DNA of 64,000 bases, taken from positions 92,069,001 to 92,133,000 of the forward strand of contig NC_088913.1 of the NCBI RefSeq assembly GCF_963576675.1, given 5' to 3'. Within the stretch, counting starts at the first letter, position 1. Each line of letters begins with the position of its first letter. This DNA comes from Euphorbia lathyris (Eukaryota > Streptophyta > Magnoliopsida > Malpighiales > Euphorbiaceae). Below the pieces are notes generated by a model. That model had not been told where the DNA came from. It saw nothing but the letters and a program-made list of their open reading frames with translations, and searched no databases. A program made the position numbers and the translations under genes. Below are positions 12,274-22,433 of this stretch, piece after piece.

Positions 12274-12582
12274 TGTCGGAGATTAATATAAGATATATGA
12301 TTGGGCCTTAACTATAAGCTCGAGCTTTTAGTTCAATCGGTTCCTTGACATGGTATCAGAGCCAGTGCGACCAAGTGGTCCTGAGTTCGAGTCCCGACAA
12401 CCTCATTAATTGGAATTAATAAAACACGTGACGGGATGAACACATGGCGGTATGGACCTATGTTGTGCACGCTGTAAGCCCAATGGGCATTTGCGTGTGG
12501 GGGTGTGTCGGAGATTAATATAAGATATATGATTGGGCCTTAACTATAAGCTCGAGCTTTTAGTTCAATCGGTTCCTTGACA
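12274..12582 (+). mobile_element. TRIM (miniature LTR retrotransposon), two identical 77 bp LTRs
   Basis: LTRs 12,274-12,350 and 12,506-12,582 are identical, start with TG and end with CA. The primer-binding site tggtatcagagcc (12,351-12,363), complementary to initiator-Met tRNA, follows the 5' LTR directly. A purine-rich gtgtgggggtg precedes the 3' LTR. There is no coding capacity in the 155 bp interior. Flanks aaatc (12,269-12,273) and aaacc (12,583-12,587) are a 5 bp target duplication with one change. Duplication copy 2 (about 25,267) keeps the uninterrupted site. Identical LTRs argue for a recent insertion. Confidence 0.9.
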
Positions 12583-12589
12583 AAACCCA

Positions 12590-12830
12590 TTTGGAGAGAG
12601 AATTTAGGTTCTGGACCAATACGGTAATGACACGTCTATCTAGGTTGAGGCTGAAATCATTATAAATAGGATGCTTAATATAAGAACTCCAATTCTTTAC
12701 ACTCAAACTTGTGGTTTATTCTTTAAAGCTTGATATTATCATACTGATTTAAGCATCGGAGAGGGTTTGCCGGTCTCCGACCCCCTGTCTAATTGTATTA
12801 TCAAAAGAACATCGTTTTGTTACCATCGAA
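12590..12830 (+). mobile_element. Possible solo-LTR-like segment (also at 25,273-25,520)
   Basis: The segment contains a TATA-like cattataaatagga (about 12,658), then actcaaacttgtggtttatt, and a GC-rich end ggtttgccggtctccgaccc, the layout of a plant gypsy-type LTR (promoter, R, U5). The same block lies in copy 2. I could not place both LTR boundaries and no internal region follows, so this is an inference. Confidence 0.35.
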
Positions 12831-13089
12831 ACCGTAGATTTTATTTTTTCAATCCTTAAAGTGTCAAAATGTAAAATTATAGGAATTTTTTTTTCTTTTA
12901 TTGACCCTTTTGTTCTTTAGTCCTTTAATTTTTTTTTTTTTTAAATACCATATTTAATCAGAATACAATGTTGGAATTAGGTTAGAAAATGGAAATGGGC
13001 TCTCTTCAATTGAGTTGTTGGAGTTTGTTGGGCCTAGATGATTGATATGGGCTTGACATTGGGCCTTCTTATTTGAAGATTAAATTTTG

Positions 13090-13654
13090 AGATAAGGTGT
13101 AAAAATATCTTTAACGTTTATAAACAGTGCAATTTATCCCTAACGTTTAAAATAATGTAATTGTACCCCTAATATTGATAGTCATGAGTAATTTTATCCT
13201 TAACATTGACAAGTTGGGTCAATTTAAGAAATAATTTATCAAACTGTCTTCTCAATCATAAATTTTGTCATCTACACTTCACATGTACATCATTTTATCA
13301 CTCATTAGTGATACACAATCATATGAGTAAATGTGAAAAAAAATAATAAAAAATATAATGTATTTTATACGAATTGGACAAAAAAATCAAATATTTCACT
13401 GAATTTAAAAATATTAATCTCTTATTCTATTATTAATTAACAAAAAAAATATGATTTTTTTAATCAACAGACGTGCAATTGGTGCAGAATAAGGAACAAA
13501 ATATCAAAATTTTATAATAATGTCTGAAATTAATCCAACTTGCTAATGTTAGGGGTAAAATTGTTTTTAACTATCAACATTAGAGGATTTTAGAAGTTAA
13601 TGATAAAATTGCTCCTAACTCTGAACGTTAGGGGTATTTTTGCACCTTATCCCT
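13090..13654. mobile_element. MITE M2 family (copy in duplication copy 1)
   Basis: Ends agataaggtgtaaaaat and the inverse atttttgcaccttatccc are flanked by taaattttg (13,081-13,089) and tgaattttg (13,655-13,663). The orthologous insertion exists in copy 2 at 26,425-27,010, so it predates the segmental duplication. Confidence 0.7.
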
Positions 13655-13930
13655 TGAATTTTGTAAGACAATGTTGTAAGAACCAAATCGAACATCAAAC
13701 CGATTATAGTTATGTCGTGAGTCATTTGAATTACTTGAAAATTTGAATTGATTTTTTTCTATTCAACCTAATAAGATCTATGAGTTCACTACTACTATTT
13801 TTCCATTTGATTACAATAATTTTTGCATTAAACTAATAGTATTTTAAAGTTAATTTTTTTATTATTTAGATACAAAGGAAAAAGTCAGTGAAAGTAATGA
13901 GACGTAAGATCCAAAGTTTTTAAAAGTAAT

Positions 13931-14216
13931 TTTTTTGGTAGGTAAAGGAAAGACAAAAAAAACAAAAAACCAAAAAAATTAGTAATTCGGAATTAGTCTG
14001 GGAAAGCTAACCCCAACGCGATCATCAGAAAGCAAGGAAAGAAAGAAGTCCGGAGGCGATGAAAAAGTAGAAACTCCTAACATCCTCACTTGGCCTTCAG
14101 CAGCAAGGCGATCAGTAATCCTGTTCTGCTCCCTAAAGATATTCCCAAAGTTAATATACTCGAAGACATAACTTTTTGATTACTTTTATTAAATTTTGGT
14201 TGTCCAAACAAAAAGA
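13931..14216 (-). mobile_element. 5'-truncated LINE, RNase H C-terminus
   Basis: On the minus strand a frame from about 14,155 to the TAA at 13,979-13,981 reads NIFREQNRITDRLA... ending in PRLIPNY. This matches the C-terminal RNase H region of plant L1-like LINEs (the REGN-ADALA motif). A T/A-rich 3' tail follows. The flanks are a 16 bp target duplication, agtttttaaaagtaat (13,915-13,930) and agttttcaaaagtaat (14,217-14,232), one mismatch. The segment is absent from duplication copy 2. Confidence 0.8.
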
Positions 14217-14575
14217 AGTTTTCAAAAGTAATGAATTTTATGTTATTTTATTACCTTTTTCTTTCCTTTTTTTAATAATTAAAGAAAAAGTCAACAGGGA
14301 TCTCGAATTTCAATGAACATCATTACAATTTTTACCCCGCGTAAATAAATAAAATATATAAAAAAGATGGTATAAGTACTAAAATAGACTTGTAGTTTTT
14401 GAAAAAATATCAGATTAGATCTCAATAACTAAATGTAATGGTGTAATATAAATGACATGTCATGTTCCGTTATCAAAACCTAAATTCGTACTTTTTTTTT
14501 TAATGTTAAACCCATATTGATGCTATTTTATACATTGAACCTAAATTGATAATTTTTCAAAAACCATAAACCTAT

Positions 14576-14936
14576 TTGGGTAAATTACACCCATGGCCAC
14601 TGAACTTTACCCATTTTAACATTGTGGCCACTGAACTTCAATTCTTAACGGTATGACCACTAAACTTTACACTTTTTAATATCGGTGAACACTCAACTTT
14701 AACCAAGTCATGAAAATAACCGTTAACAACCTCAAAATGAAAATATTCAAGAATTAAAGTTGTTCATAACGACATTCACCATGAAACCACATTTTTTATT
14801 TTCCAAAATCACATTTTTTGGAGCTTTCTCTCTAAAAATTCACTATCTCTCTCCTAACCAAACAACACCTAAATGACCTCAAAATGAAAATTTTCTAAGA
14901 ATTAAAGTTCCTTAGAATATCATTAATTCTTCGAAA
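14576..14936. mobile_element. MITE M1 family, truncated at the duplication junction
   Basis: The left end gggtaaattacacccatggc is intact but the element stops after cattaattcttcg, where the sequence switches to the start of duplication copy 2. Its counterpart at 28,193-28,760 is complete. This marks the breakpoint of the segmental duplication. Confidence 0.65.
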
Positions 14937-15665
14937 TGTGACATGTGTCAAATGTGACCAAATAATAGATCGATGGCCAAATAGTTGTTTAAACCTTTAA
15001 TTTTTAGGATAAGGTATCAAAATATTGGGAAATGTCAATTTGCCTTCACGTACAAAATATCACCAATTTAGTTTTAACGTTTATAAAATTGTATGTAATT
15101 ATTGCCTCATCTTATTACCTCGGAGAAGAAATTTATGGTTTAATTGACACAATTTTATAAACTTTCAGATTAAATTGATAATATTTTATATGTGGAGTCA
15201 AATTAACATTTCTCAGAAGTTGGGTCAAACTAAAATCTTTGAAGATTTAGTTGTTTGTGGTTAGGATTTCATTTTTGGGAAAACTTGAAATAAAATAAAT
15301 AAAGGGATAAAATTTTGGTTTTAAGGTTATTGAGAAAGTGTCACTTTCACGTCCACGTACAAAATAACACGAATTTAGTTCTAATATTTATAATATGTTA
15401 TAATTATAGCTTCATCTTATTATCTTACAAAAGAAAATTAGGGTTTAAATTGAGACCATTTTATAAACGTTAAGATTAAATTGACACAATTTCATAAATA
15501 TAAGGACTTAATTGACACAATTTCATAAACATAAGGGTTTAATTGACACCAATTCATAAATGTCAAGGTTAAATTGGTTTAATTTCACAAACGTAGTGAT
15601 TCAATTTGCACCATTTTATAAATATTGAGGTTAAATTGGTGTTATTTCATACTTGAGGGTCAAAT

Positions 15666-16611
15666 CAGGGACGGAGACGGAGAAGGGCCCAGCTTCTCCG
15701 GCCGTCGGAACCGTCATGGTCACGAGTAGTTTTGGCCCATCTAATATTAGTTTATATAGACTTTATGTAGTAATATTTTATTGTTTAGAGGTAGATGAGA
15801 TGATTAAAAACATTTGCTTCTTTTTAAAAGGTTATAGGTTCAATAAATAAATTTTATTTTTCAATAATTATAAAATTATGTTACCATTATTAATTAATTT
15901 ATTTATTTTCATAACACATTTGAACTCATTTTTATTATGTCTTTTTCATTAAAAAAAATTAATTTTTTTATTTTTGAGACTCTAACAACTTAATTTTTAA
16001 ATTAAATTTTAAAACTAAAAATAAAAAAAAAAGTAAAATGTTATAATTTTTTAGAAACTAGAATTAAACTAATAAAAAGATAAATATATCTCATTACGTG
16101 TTAAGCTTATCCAAAATTCAAAATTTCAATATTTTGGACCTATTAGGTGCTATCTAAATCCAAATTTTTAATTTTTTAGACCTGTTAGGTCTCTTTAAAT
16201 CCAAATTTCTATTTTTTTTCGCATGTTACGCCTCTCTACATCTAAATTTCTAATTATTTTGGCATGTTAGGTCTTTCTAAATCCAAATTTCTAATTTTTT
16301 GGCCTCCTTAACTCCAAATTATTATTTTTTTTTACTGGTAAGTCATCTGAAATCAAATTTTTTAATTTTTTTACATGTTCAACCCTCCCTAAATCCAATT
16401 TTTTTTACATGTTAGGACTATTAAACGAAATCTAGCTTAATTTTGAAAAATTCTACATTAATACTTAAAGTTGGCTCTTGAACATTCAAATTATAACACG
16501 CATATATACAAAAAAAAAAAAGCAAGTTCGATTTAGTAAAAAAAAAAAAAAAATTCTCGAACGCACTTGTAAACTCGACCCCCCAACCGAGTAATCATGT
16601 ATTCGCCACTG
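15666..16611. mobile_element. Non-autonomous hAT element, 946 bp
   Basis: The element starts cagggacggagacggag and ends attcgccactg, the CAGNGGCG-type termini of plant hAT elements. An exact 8 bp target duplication ggtcaaat flanks it (15,658-15,665 and 16,612-16,619). Copy 1 of the segmental duplication has the empty site near 11,884. The interior is AT-rich, with repeated ctaaatccaaatttctaat phrases; no transposase is present. Confidence 0.88.
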
Positions 16612-17187
16612 GGTCAAATTGGTATTTTTCCAATAATCTTAAGTTATTTAGTAACACTATGAGCCCGTTTATTTTACCTACTGTTTATTTTTGTTGTTTA
16701 CTGTTTGAAAAAACTGCTTTTCAAAAAGCAGATATTTTCTGTTTTTATAAAAGACTATTTTTTAATAGTAAAAGACAAATAGAAGATCACTAGCCAAACA
16801 TCTAAAACTCTCATATTTTTAAAGTAAACAAGGCAAATAGAAACATGAAAAAGTAGCTACCAAACACCATATATCGCATAAAAGCATTTTATCAGTTATT
16901 TTTCTCTGTTTATGTATTCCATTTTGCTATTTAATTCATAATCCATATCATTTCAAATCGTCATTTTTTGCCAATTGATCATAAAAAAAAAAAAGTGAAT
17001 TTTATTTTAATTATTATTTTGAAATTTCTCTTTTCAAATACTATTTTTTGTAATGAAGTATATGAAAGAATTGATTGGATAATGATATGGTAAATAATAT
17101 TAGTTGGACCTCCAGCTGGTTCTAAAAAAGCCCATGGCCTACTTTTGGACCGGCCATCTTGGGTTCTCAAAAAGTGTCATTTAAAAA

Positions 17188-17255
17188 GGGTATTGCTAAA
17201 TACCGTCCTTAATTTCCGTTTCACCGCACTGTTTTGACCATTTTACCCTTGTCAT
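17188..17255. repeat. MULE left terminal inverted repeat
   Basis: Imperfectly complementary to 25,165-25,232. It matches the right end of the small element at 51,562-52,207, showing that the two elements belong to one family in opposite orientation. Confidence 0.8.
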
Positions 17256-17327
17256 TTGTTTCCCCCTAAAACCTTCAAAACTCTCTCTAGTTTTCTCTCC
17301 CGAGCACAAATCCCGGATTTGAAAAAA

Positions 17328-20300
17328 ATGGATCAAAGTATTCCCGAAGACAATGAGTTCGAACACGAGGTAATATTACGAGAATTAAAAACGTTATTTA
17401 GCTTTTTTTTATTCGGTTTTTGCCTGGGCGGGTGGCGATTACCACCCGTTCCTTAGGCCGAACGGATGAACTACCCGTTCGGCCTAAGGAACGGGTGGTA
17501 ATCGCCACCCTCTCCACCAATGGAACGGGTGGTACGCGCCACCCGCTCCACCCATGGAACGGGTGGTACGCGCCACCCGTTCCACCTTTGGAACGGGCAG
17601 TACGCGCTGCCCGTTTCCACCTATGGTGGAACGGGTAGCCTGCCCGTTCAGGCCAAAATGGGCAGAAATTGCCCCGAATTAATTTCGAACGGGAGAAATA
17701 GCCCCGAAGTATTTTTTTTTGTAATTTTAATGTCAATTTTTCGTATATTCAGGTACCGATAGAAGATTGGAACCCCGATAACATTGATTATAGTTCGCGT
17801 TTCATAACGGATACCGTTTTTCCCTCCAGTCAGGATGCTATTGATTGGGCAAAAAAGATAGCTATTCAGAATGGGTTTGAGCTTGTAATATCTTCGCACA
17901 AAAATGGGGGAAAACAGAAGTTGTTGCGCTGTTCACGGGGTGAACGATATAGAGGTGTTGTGAAAAATGATGAAGATCCTGCAATTAGGAAAAGTAAAAC
18001 TAAAGCGTGCCGCTGTAAATTTTAAATTAAAGCCTATCAACATGCAGACCTTTCGGGATGGGGGATAAAGGCTAAGGCTGGGTTAACTGGAATGCATAAC
18101 CATACAATGCGTATGTATCTAGAGGGAAGTCGGCAAATGAGCGGACTCAGTATCGCATCTAAACAAATTGTGCGTGATATGTCTTCAGCTCAAGCAAAGC
18201 CTTGTGCTATTTTAGCAGCAGTTAAAGAAAAACACCCAGAGGACAACTCAGTAATTAAACACATATATAATTACAGGGACAAAATGAGGAGGGACGCGTT
18301 TGAAGGTAGAGACCTGGCTAGTCAATTCTACCATATTGCTGTGGAGAACAAATATGTCAATTTCACACAGGCTGATTCAGGTGTGATAACGCATGTGTTC
18401 ATGGCACATCCAGAGTCAGTTGATATGTCCAGGACTTACCACTGGTACATCGGCATTGATTCAACGTACAAAACAAACAAGTACAAAATGCTGTTTGTTG
18501 AGATTGTTGGGATGACGCCATGCAATAATAACTTCAAGATAGCGTATGCTATTGTTAAAGACGAGACCGAAGGGAGCTATCGTTGGATTTTGCAAAGGCT
18601 GAAGATTTTGCTTGGGGATGATCTTAACCCGACCGTTGTTGTTAGTGACAGGGAGCTTGGGTTATTAAAGCCGATACAAGAAGTTTTTCCACAAGCAGCG
18701 CACTTGCTATGCACTTGGCATATAAATAAGGATGTGGAAGATCGTGTGTATAGAATCATTGGAGATAAAGGCCTTGCTTCTAAATTCAAGAATGGCAAAT
18801 GGAGAACAATATTAGAATCATTAACCATTGAGGAGTACGAGACCAATCTTATGATGATGAAGGAAAAGATGAGCAGGTTCAAAGGAGTTATCTCGTATGT
18901 TGAGGAGACATGGTTGGTGCATAAGGAGAAGTTTGTTGTTGCTTGGACAAAGGAGTTCCTACATTTTGGTAACACAACTACTTGTCGAGTGGAGAGCGAA
19001 CATGCTAGTCTAAAGCAATGGCTCAATACGGCAACTGGGTCCCTTGACACGGTATGGCAGAAGGTTCACAAGCAGATTGAATCACAAGCAACAAATATAA
19101 GGTATTTGCAATTTCTTCTACTGCGATTTTGGAATTTGCATTTAGGGTTGTATCATTTCATTAACTAATAATAATTTTGTCTTCGTATGAGGTACATGCT
19201 TGAACAGTCCCGGCTTCGTCAAATAGTCACTTTCACCGGACGCCCATTAAGCCAACTTGTATTCAAAGTCTCTCATTATTGTCTGGAGTTGTTGAATCAA
19301 GAGTTAGAGCGTATGAGAGGATTGAGCCATGAAGTGTACGTGCGTTGTGGTTGTGTATTGAGAACATCGCATCAGATACCATGTGCATGTGAGCTGAAAC
19401 GAGCTTGTGATCTGGAACAAATGATCAGTTCTGAGAGTGTTCACGTGTTTTGGAGAACACTTTTAATCAATCATGGTCACACTGATGAAAATGACGGGCG
19501 TAATGATCTGAACGAGGAGCAGCGATATTTTAAGTCCTTAGTGGACCAAGTCTCTAAAGCCGACCCATCCGTAATGCGTAATATTTCAATGTTTATCCAT
19601 GATCAACTACACCCTGATCAAGCTCAGTACACCGAACCCGATGTCAAAATTAACGTGCGGGGGCGACCTAAGGTGAGCAAATCCACAAAACGTATGCCGA
19701 GTTCTTGGGAATACAATGAAACTCGTCGTGGACGGGCTCGTTCTACTAGTTCATCTAGGAGTCGTGGTAGAAGTGGCAGAATTAGCTCGTCATCCTCGGT
19801 ACATAATGCTGCCTCATCAGGTAATGTTTATCTGATAAACCTAACTTTTTTTATAGCTGTTTTGCAATATAGAGTTGTTTTACACTAATATACTTGAATG
19901 CAGATGGAAAAACGTATCATGGTTCTGAATTCGTACATTTCGATAAAATAGTTGGCATAATTAAACCATACGTCGAATCATACTACGACGTTGTAGGTGA
20001 TGGAAATTGTGGTTTCCGTACGGTAGCAACTTACATTTTTGGTGACGAAGAAGCGTGGCAGACAGTTAGGCATCACATTCGAAATGAAGTAATTGCTAAC
20101 CGTTGTCTGTATCAAAGAGTGTTTGTTGATACTGTTGATGCAGCTCTTCGTAGAGTAAGTTGGGACGGTGCAGGTTGTACGCCGGATTATTGGATGACCG
20201 TTTGGGATGACTTGTGACCGGTTGCTACAATGTACAATTCTGCTATCATGTTATTTGGCTTCTCAGGTGGGGACACATTAGCATTGTGTGGTACTATCTT

Positions 20301-20532
20301 ACCATTGTATGCCGCATCGACTGCTACAAGACCATCACGTGAGATTTGTATAGCTCATTTAGGGAATCACTGCCAGCACTACATACGTTTAAATTTATCG
20401 CCTAACTTTCCGGTGCCCCCTATAGTACAATGGTGGTTTATGCACCGAGGCCAAAGCGTTGTAGGATGGGAGCGCTTCTATCAGGATAGGGTGACACAGT
20501 GGACCAGATTGGCCCAACTTAGGGGATATTAG
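17328..20532 (+). pseudogene. MULE transposase fused to an OTU cysteine protease domain (two nonsense codons)
   Basis: Four exons with matching phases: 17,328-17,369, 17,753-19,101, 19,192-19,820 and 19,904-20,532, for 882 codons. Order of domains: short N-terminus MDQSIPEDNEFEHE; FAR1-type zinc DNA-binding region (LLRC, CRC, HNH; residues about 35-130); MULE DDE transposase with Asp about 250 (GIDSTYK), Asp about 313 (VVSDREL), the CTWH motif and Glu about 428 (CRVESEH); SWIM-like zinc finger (CGC...PCACEL, with Cys where FAR1 proteins have His); Arg/Ser-rich linker; then an OTU domain with GDGNCGFR (Cys about 709) and a NHCQHY segment that may supply the His. In-frame stops lie at 18,023-18,025 (FAR1 region) and 20,215-20,217 (inside OTU). 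Transposase identity is certain. OTU protease activity is inferred from the motif only. Confidence 0.88.
17424..17660. repeat. GC-rich palindrome array in intron 1 of the transposase gene
   Basis: The core is a perfect 36 bp inverted repeat, arms 17,430-17,465 and 17,475-17,510 with a 9 nt loop. It is followed by about four smaller palindromes of the form ggaacgggtgg-tacgcg-ccacccgttcc, separated by tccacc-nnnn-ggtgga. The block is sharply GC-rich against AT-rich surroundings and lies wholly inside the intron 17,370-17,752. A like array occupies the first intron of the PMD gene at the other end. Open frames across it on both strands are products of the palindromes. Confidence 0.85.
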
Positions 20533-20540
20533 TGGTTGAT

Positions 20541-21317
20541 ATTCTGTAATGTTACAGGTGAATTCTGATTAATTATGTGTGGTTCTGTAATGTTACAGGT
20601 GAATTTTGATCAATTATGTGTGGTTCTGTAATGTTACAGGTGAATTCTGATGAATTATGTGTGGTTCTGTAATGTTACAGGTGAATTTTGATGAATTATG
20701 TGTGGTTCTGTAATGTTACAGGTGAATTCTGATGAATTTTGTGTGGTTCTGTAATGTTACAGGTGAATTCTGATGAATTATGTGTGGTTCTGTAATGTTA
20801 TAGGTGAATTCTGATGAATTATGTGTGGTTCTGTAATGTTACAGGTGAATTCTGATGAATTATGTGTGGTTCTGTAATGTTACAGGTGAATTCTGATGAA
20901 TTATGTGTGGTTCTGTAATGTTACAGGTGAATTCTGATGAATTTTGTGTGGTTCTGTAATGTTACAGGTGAATTCTGATGAATTATGTGTGGTTCTGTAA
21001 TGTTACAGGTGAATTCTGATGAATTATGTGTGGTTCTGTAATGTTACAGGTGAATTCTGATGAATTATGTGTGGTTCTGTAATATTACAGGTGAATTCTG
21101 ATGAATTATGTGTGGTTCTGTAATGTTACAGGTGAATTCTGATGAATTATGTGTGGTTCTGTAATGTTACAGGTGAATTCTGATGAATTATGTGTGGTTC
21201 TGTAATATTACAGGTGAATTCTGATGAATTATGTGTGGTTCTGTAATGTTACAGGTGAATTCTGATCAATTATGTGTGGTTCTGTAATGTTACAGGTGAA
21301 TTCTGATCAATTATGAT
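20541..21317 (+). repeat. 41 bp tandem repeat, about 19 copies
   Basis: The unit gaattctgatgaattatgtg + tggttctgtaatgttacaggt repeats every 41 bp with very few substitutions (a few t/c, g/a changes). It starts 9 bp after the stop of the transposase-OTU gene and ends before the promoter of the small ORF. Each unit contains tgttacag|gtgaat, which resembles a 3' and a 5' splice site back to back. There are no unique spacers between units, so it is not CRISPR-like. Confidence 0.92.
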
Positions 21318-21339
21318 CAATTCTGATTAATATATTCGA

Positions 21340-21408
21340 ACATGTGGTATTCCAACGGCTATATTCCAACGTCTATATTCCAACGGCTATATTCTCCATC
21401 TATAAAAT
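21340..21408 (+). promoter_or_regulatory. Likely core promoter of the small MULE ORF
   Basis: A TATA box, tataaaat (21,401-21,408), lies 73 bp upstream of the ATG at 21,481. Just before it the phrase tattccaacggcta recurs three times (21,347-21,392). Inferred from spacing and sequence only. Confidence 0.45.
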
Positions 21409-21480
21409 TAAACAATGTTGCTACTTCAGTTATCCACATTTACTCTTTACATTCCAATCAACGAAAACTCTCAAACATAA

Positions 21481-22223
21481 ATGGCTTCATCTGATTTTAC
21501 CAACGAGTTCCCTAATTTTCCTCCCGAGAAAAGCATAGTTTCAACTTTGAATAAGTCTGATTGCACGACGAAGATGCTCAATACTACGCAATCCGTGTAT
21601 ATGGAGAGACATTTGTGAGTCCAACAATGTTCCATCCTGAAACTCCATTTATGTTTTGCTTCAAGCTTCCGTCTGCTGGTAAGTTTCCAATATACTAACT
21701 ACACATGTTGTGGTTCTTATGTTATATGTATTACATGCCTTTTGAATTTGCTCTAGAGGAATGGTTGAACAATTTGAATGAAGGAAATATTCCTAGTCAT
21801 ATTCAAACATTTCTGAAGTGGTTTATGCCTATTGATGACTGGAAAGCTATGTTCGCCAGACTATTGCGTGATAATCAGAGGGGAATTATCCCTAAAAAAA
21901 ATTTCAACTCCATCATCTTTTTAAGATGGACAGAGTCTGAAATTTCTCATGAGGTTCATCGAACTTATCCTTACTCGATCGTGAAAAATTGGGATCGCTA
22001 TAAATTAGAGGTTCGAGTACTATAGAGTATCAGCGCTTCAAAGAACGATTACCTTCCAGGACGAGCTTGGCCAAGAAATAGAGGAAATGCTCCATGGAAC
22101 ATTTTTCCTGTGGAATATGAGACGAATATTGCAGAGGAGAAAGAGATATACCTTGCAATACAGTCAGGTGTACCAGCGACATCTTCACCAAACATTCAGG
22201 TGTACGAAGAAGATAGTGACTAA
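21481..22223 (+). pseudogene. Unrecognised small MULE-borne gene (one frameshift, one stop)
   Basis: Two exons, 21,481-21,678 (GTAAGT donor) and 21,757-22,223, in consistent phase. The protein would be about 220 residues. It starts MASSDFTNEFPNFPPEKSIV, then changes frame near 21,565 into DEDAQYYAIRVYGETFVSP. The second exon reads EEWLNNLNEGNIPSHIQTFL, with FFARLL-like and YPYSIVKNWDRY segments and an acidic C-terminus (EEDSD). A TAG interrupts it at 22,023-22,025, with clear coding sequence on both sides. I do not recognise any domain, signal peptide or membrane segment. It lies between the two convergent outer genes and has its own TATA box, so I treat it as a third gene of the element. Confidence 0.6.
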
Positions 22224-22433
22224 TGTCTTTCTTTTTTCCGGTTTATGTCGTTGTAATGTATTTTTTCAGTTTATGTCATTGTAATGTATTTTTACAGTTT
22301 ATGCCGTTTATGTCGTTCTAATGTATTCTTAAATTTGCAATAATAACAAAACATACCACAAAAAAGTACTAAAATATCAATCCACCAAATTCAGTCAAAA
22401 TAGTACTAAAATACTTCAAAATACAGTCATAAC
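22224..22433. other. Intergenic spacer between convergent MULE genes
   Basis: It holds a short imperfect tandem repeat (gtttatgtcgttgtaatgta, about three copies, 22,243-22,327). It serves as the 3' region of both the small ORF (+) and the PMD gene (-). A plus-strand aataa-rich stretch (22,340) could serve in polyadenylation. Confidence 0.4.

Larger units (their letters stand above)
10070..14937. repeat. Tandem segmental duplication, copy 1
   Basis: The order of anchor sequences here is repeated from 14,938 to about 28,515: caaatgtgaccaaataatag (10,091; 14,958), tgaagatttagttgtttgtg (11,053; 15,233), attgaggttaaattggtgtt (11,859; 15,628), ccattttgctatttaattca (11,983; 16,919), the solo-LTR-like block (12,587; 25,270), the M2 MITE (13,090; 26,425) and the M1 MITE (14,576; 28,193). 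Copy 1 has private insertions: a TRIM (12,274) and a LINE fragment (13,931). The junction falls inside an M1 MITE at about 14,937. No host gene lies in either copy. Confidence 0.75.

Noticed and set aside
17398..17762. Overlapping frames of 66-112 codons on both strands with repeated ERV/THG peptides
   Set aside because: They fall in the palindrome array within the transposase intron. Inverted repeats give mirror frames on both strands.
18577..19050. 157-codon frame on the minus strand
   Set aside because: It is the antisense shadow of the transposase DDE domain, with no domain of its own.
20541..21317. CRISPR-like array
   Set aside because: The repeats are contiguous with no unique spacers, and the context is a plant transposon.
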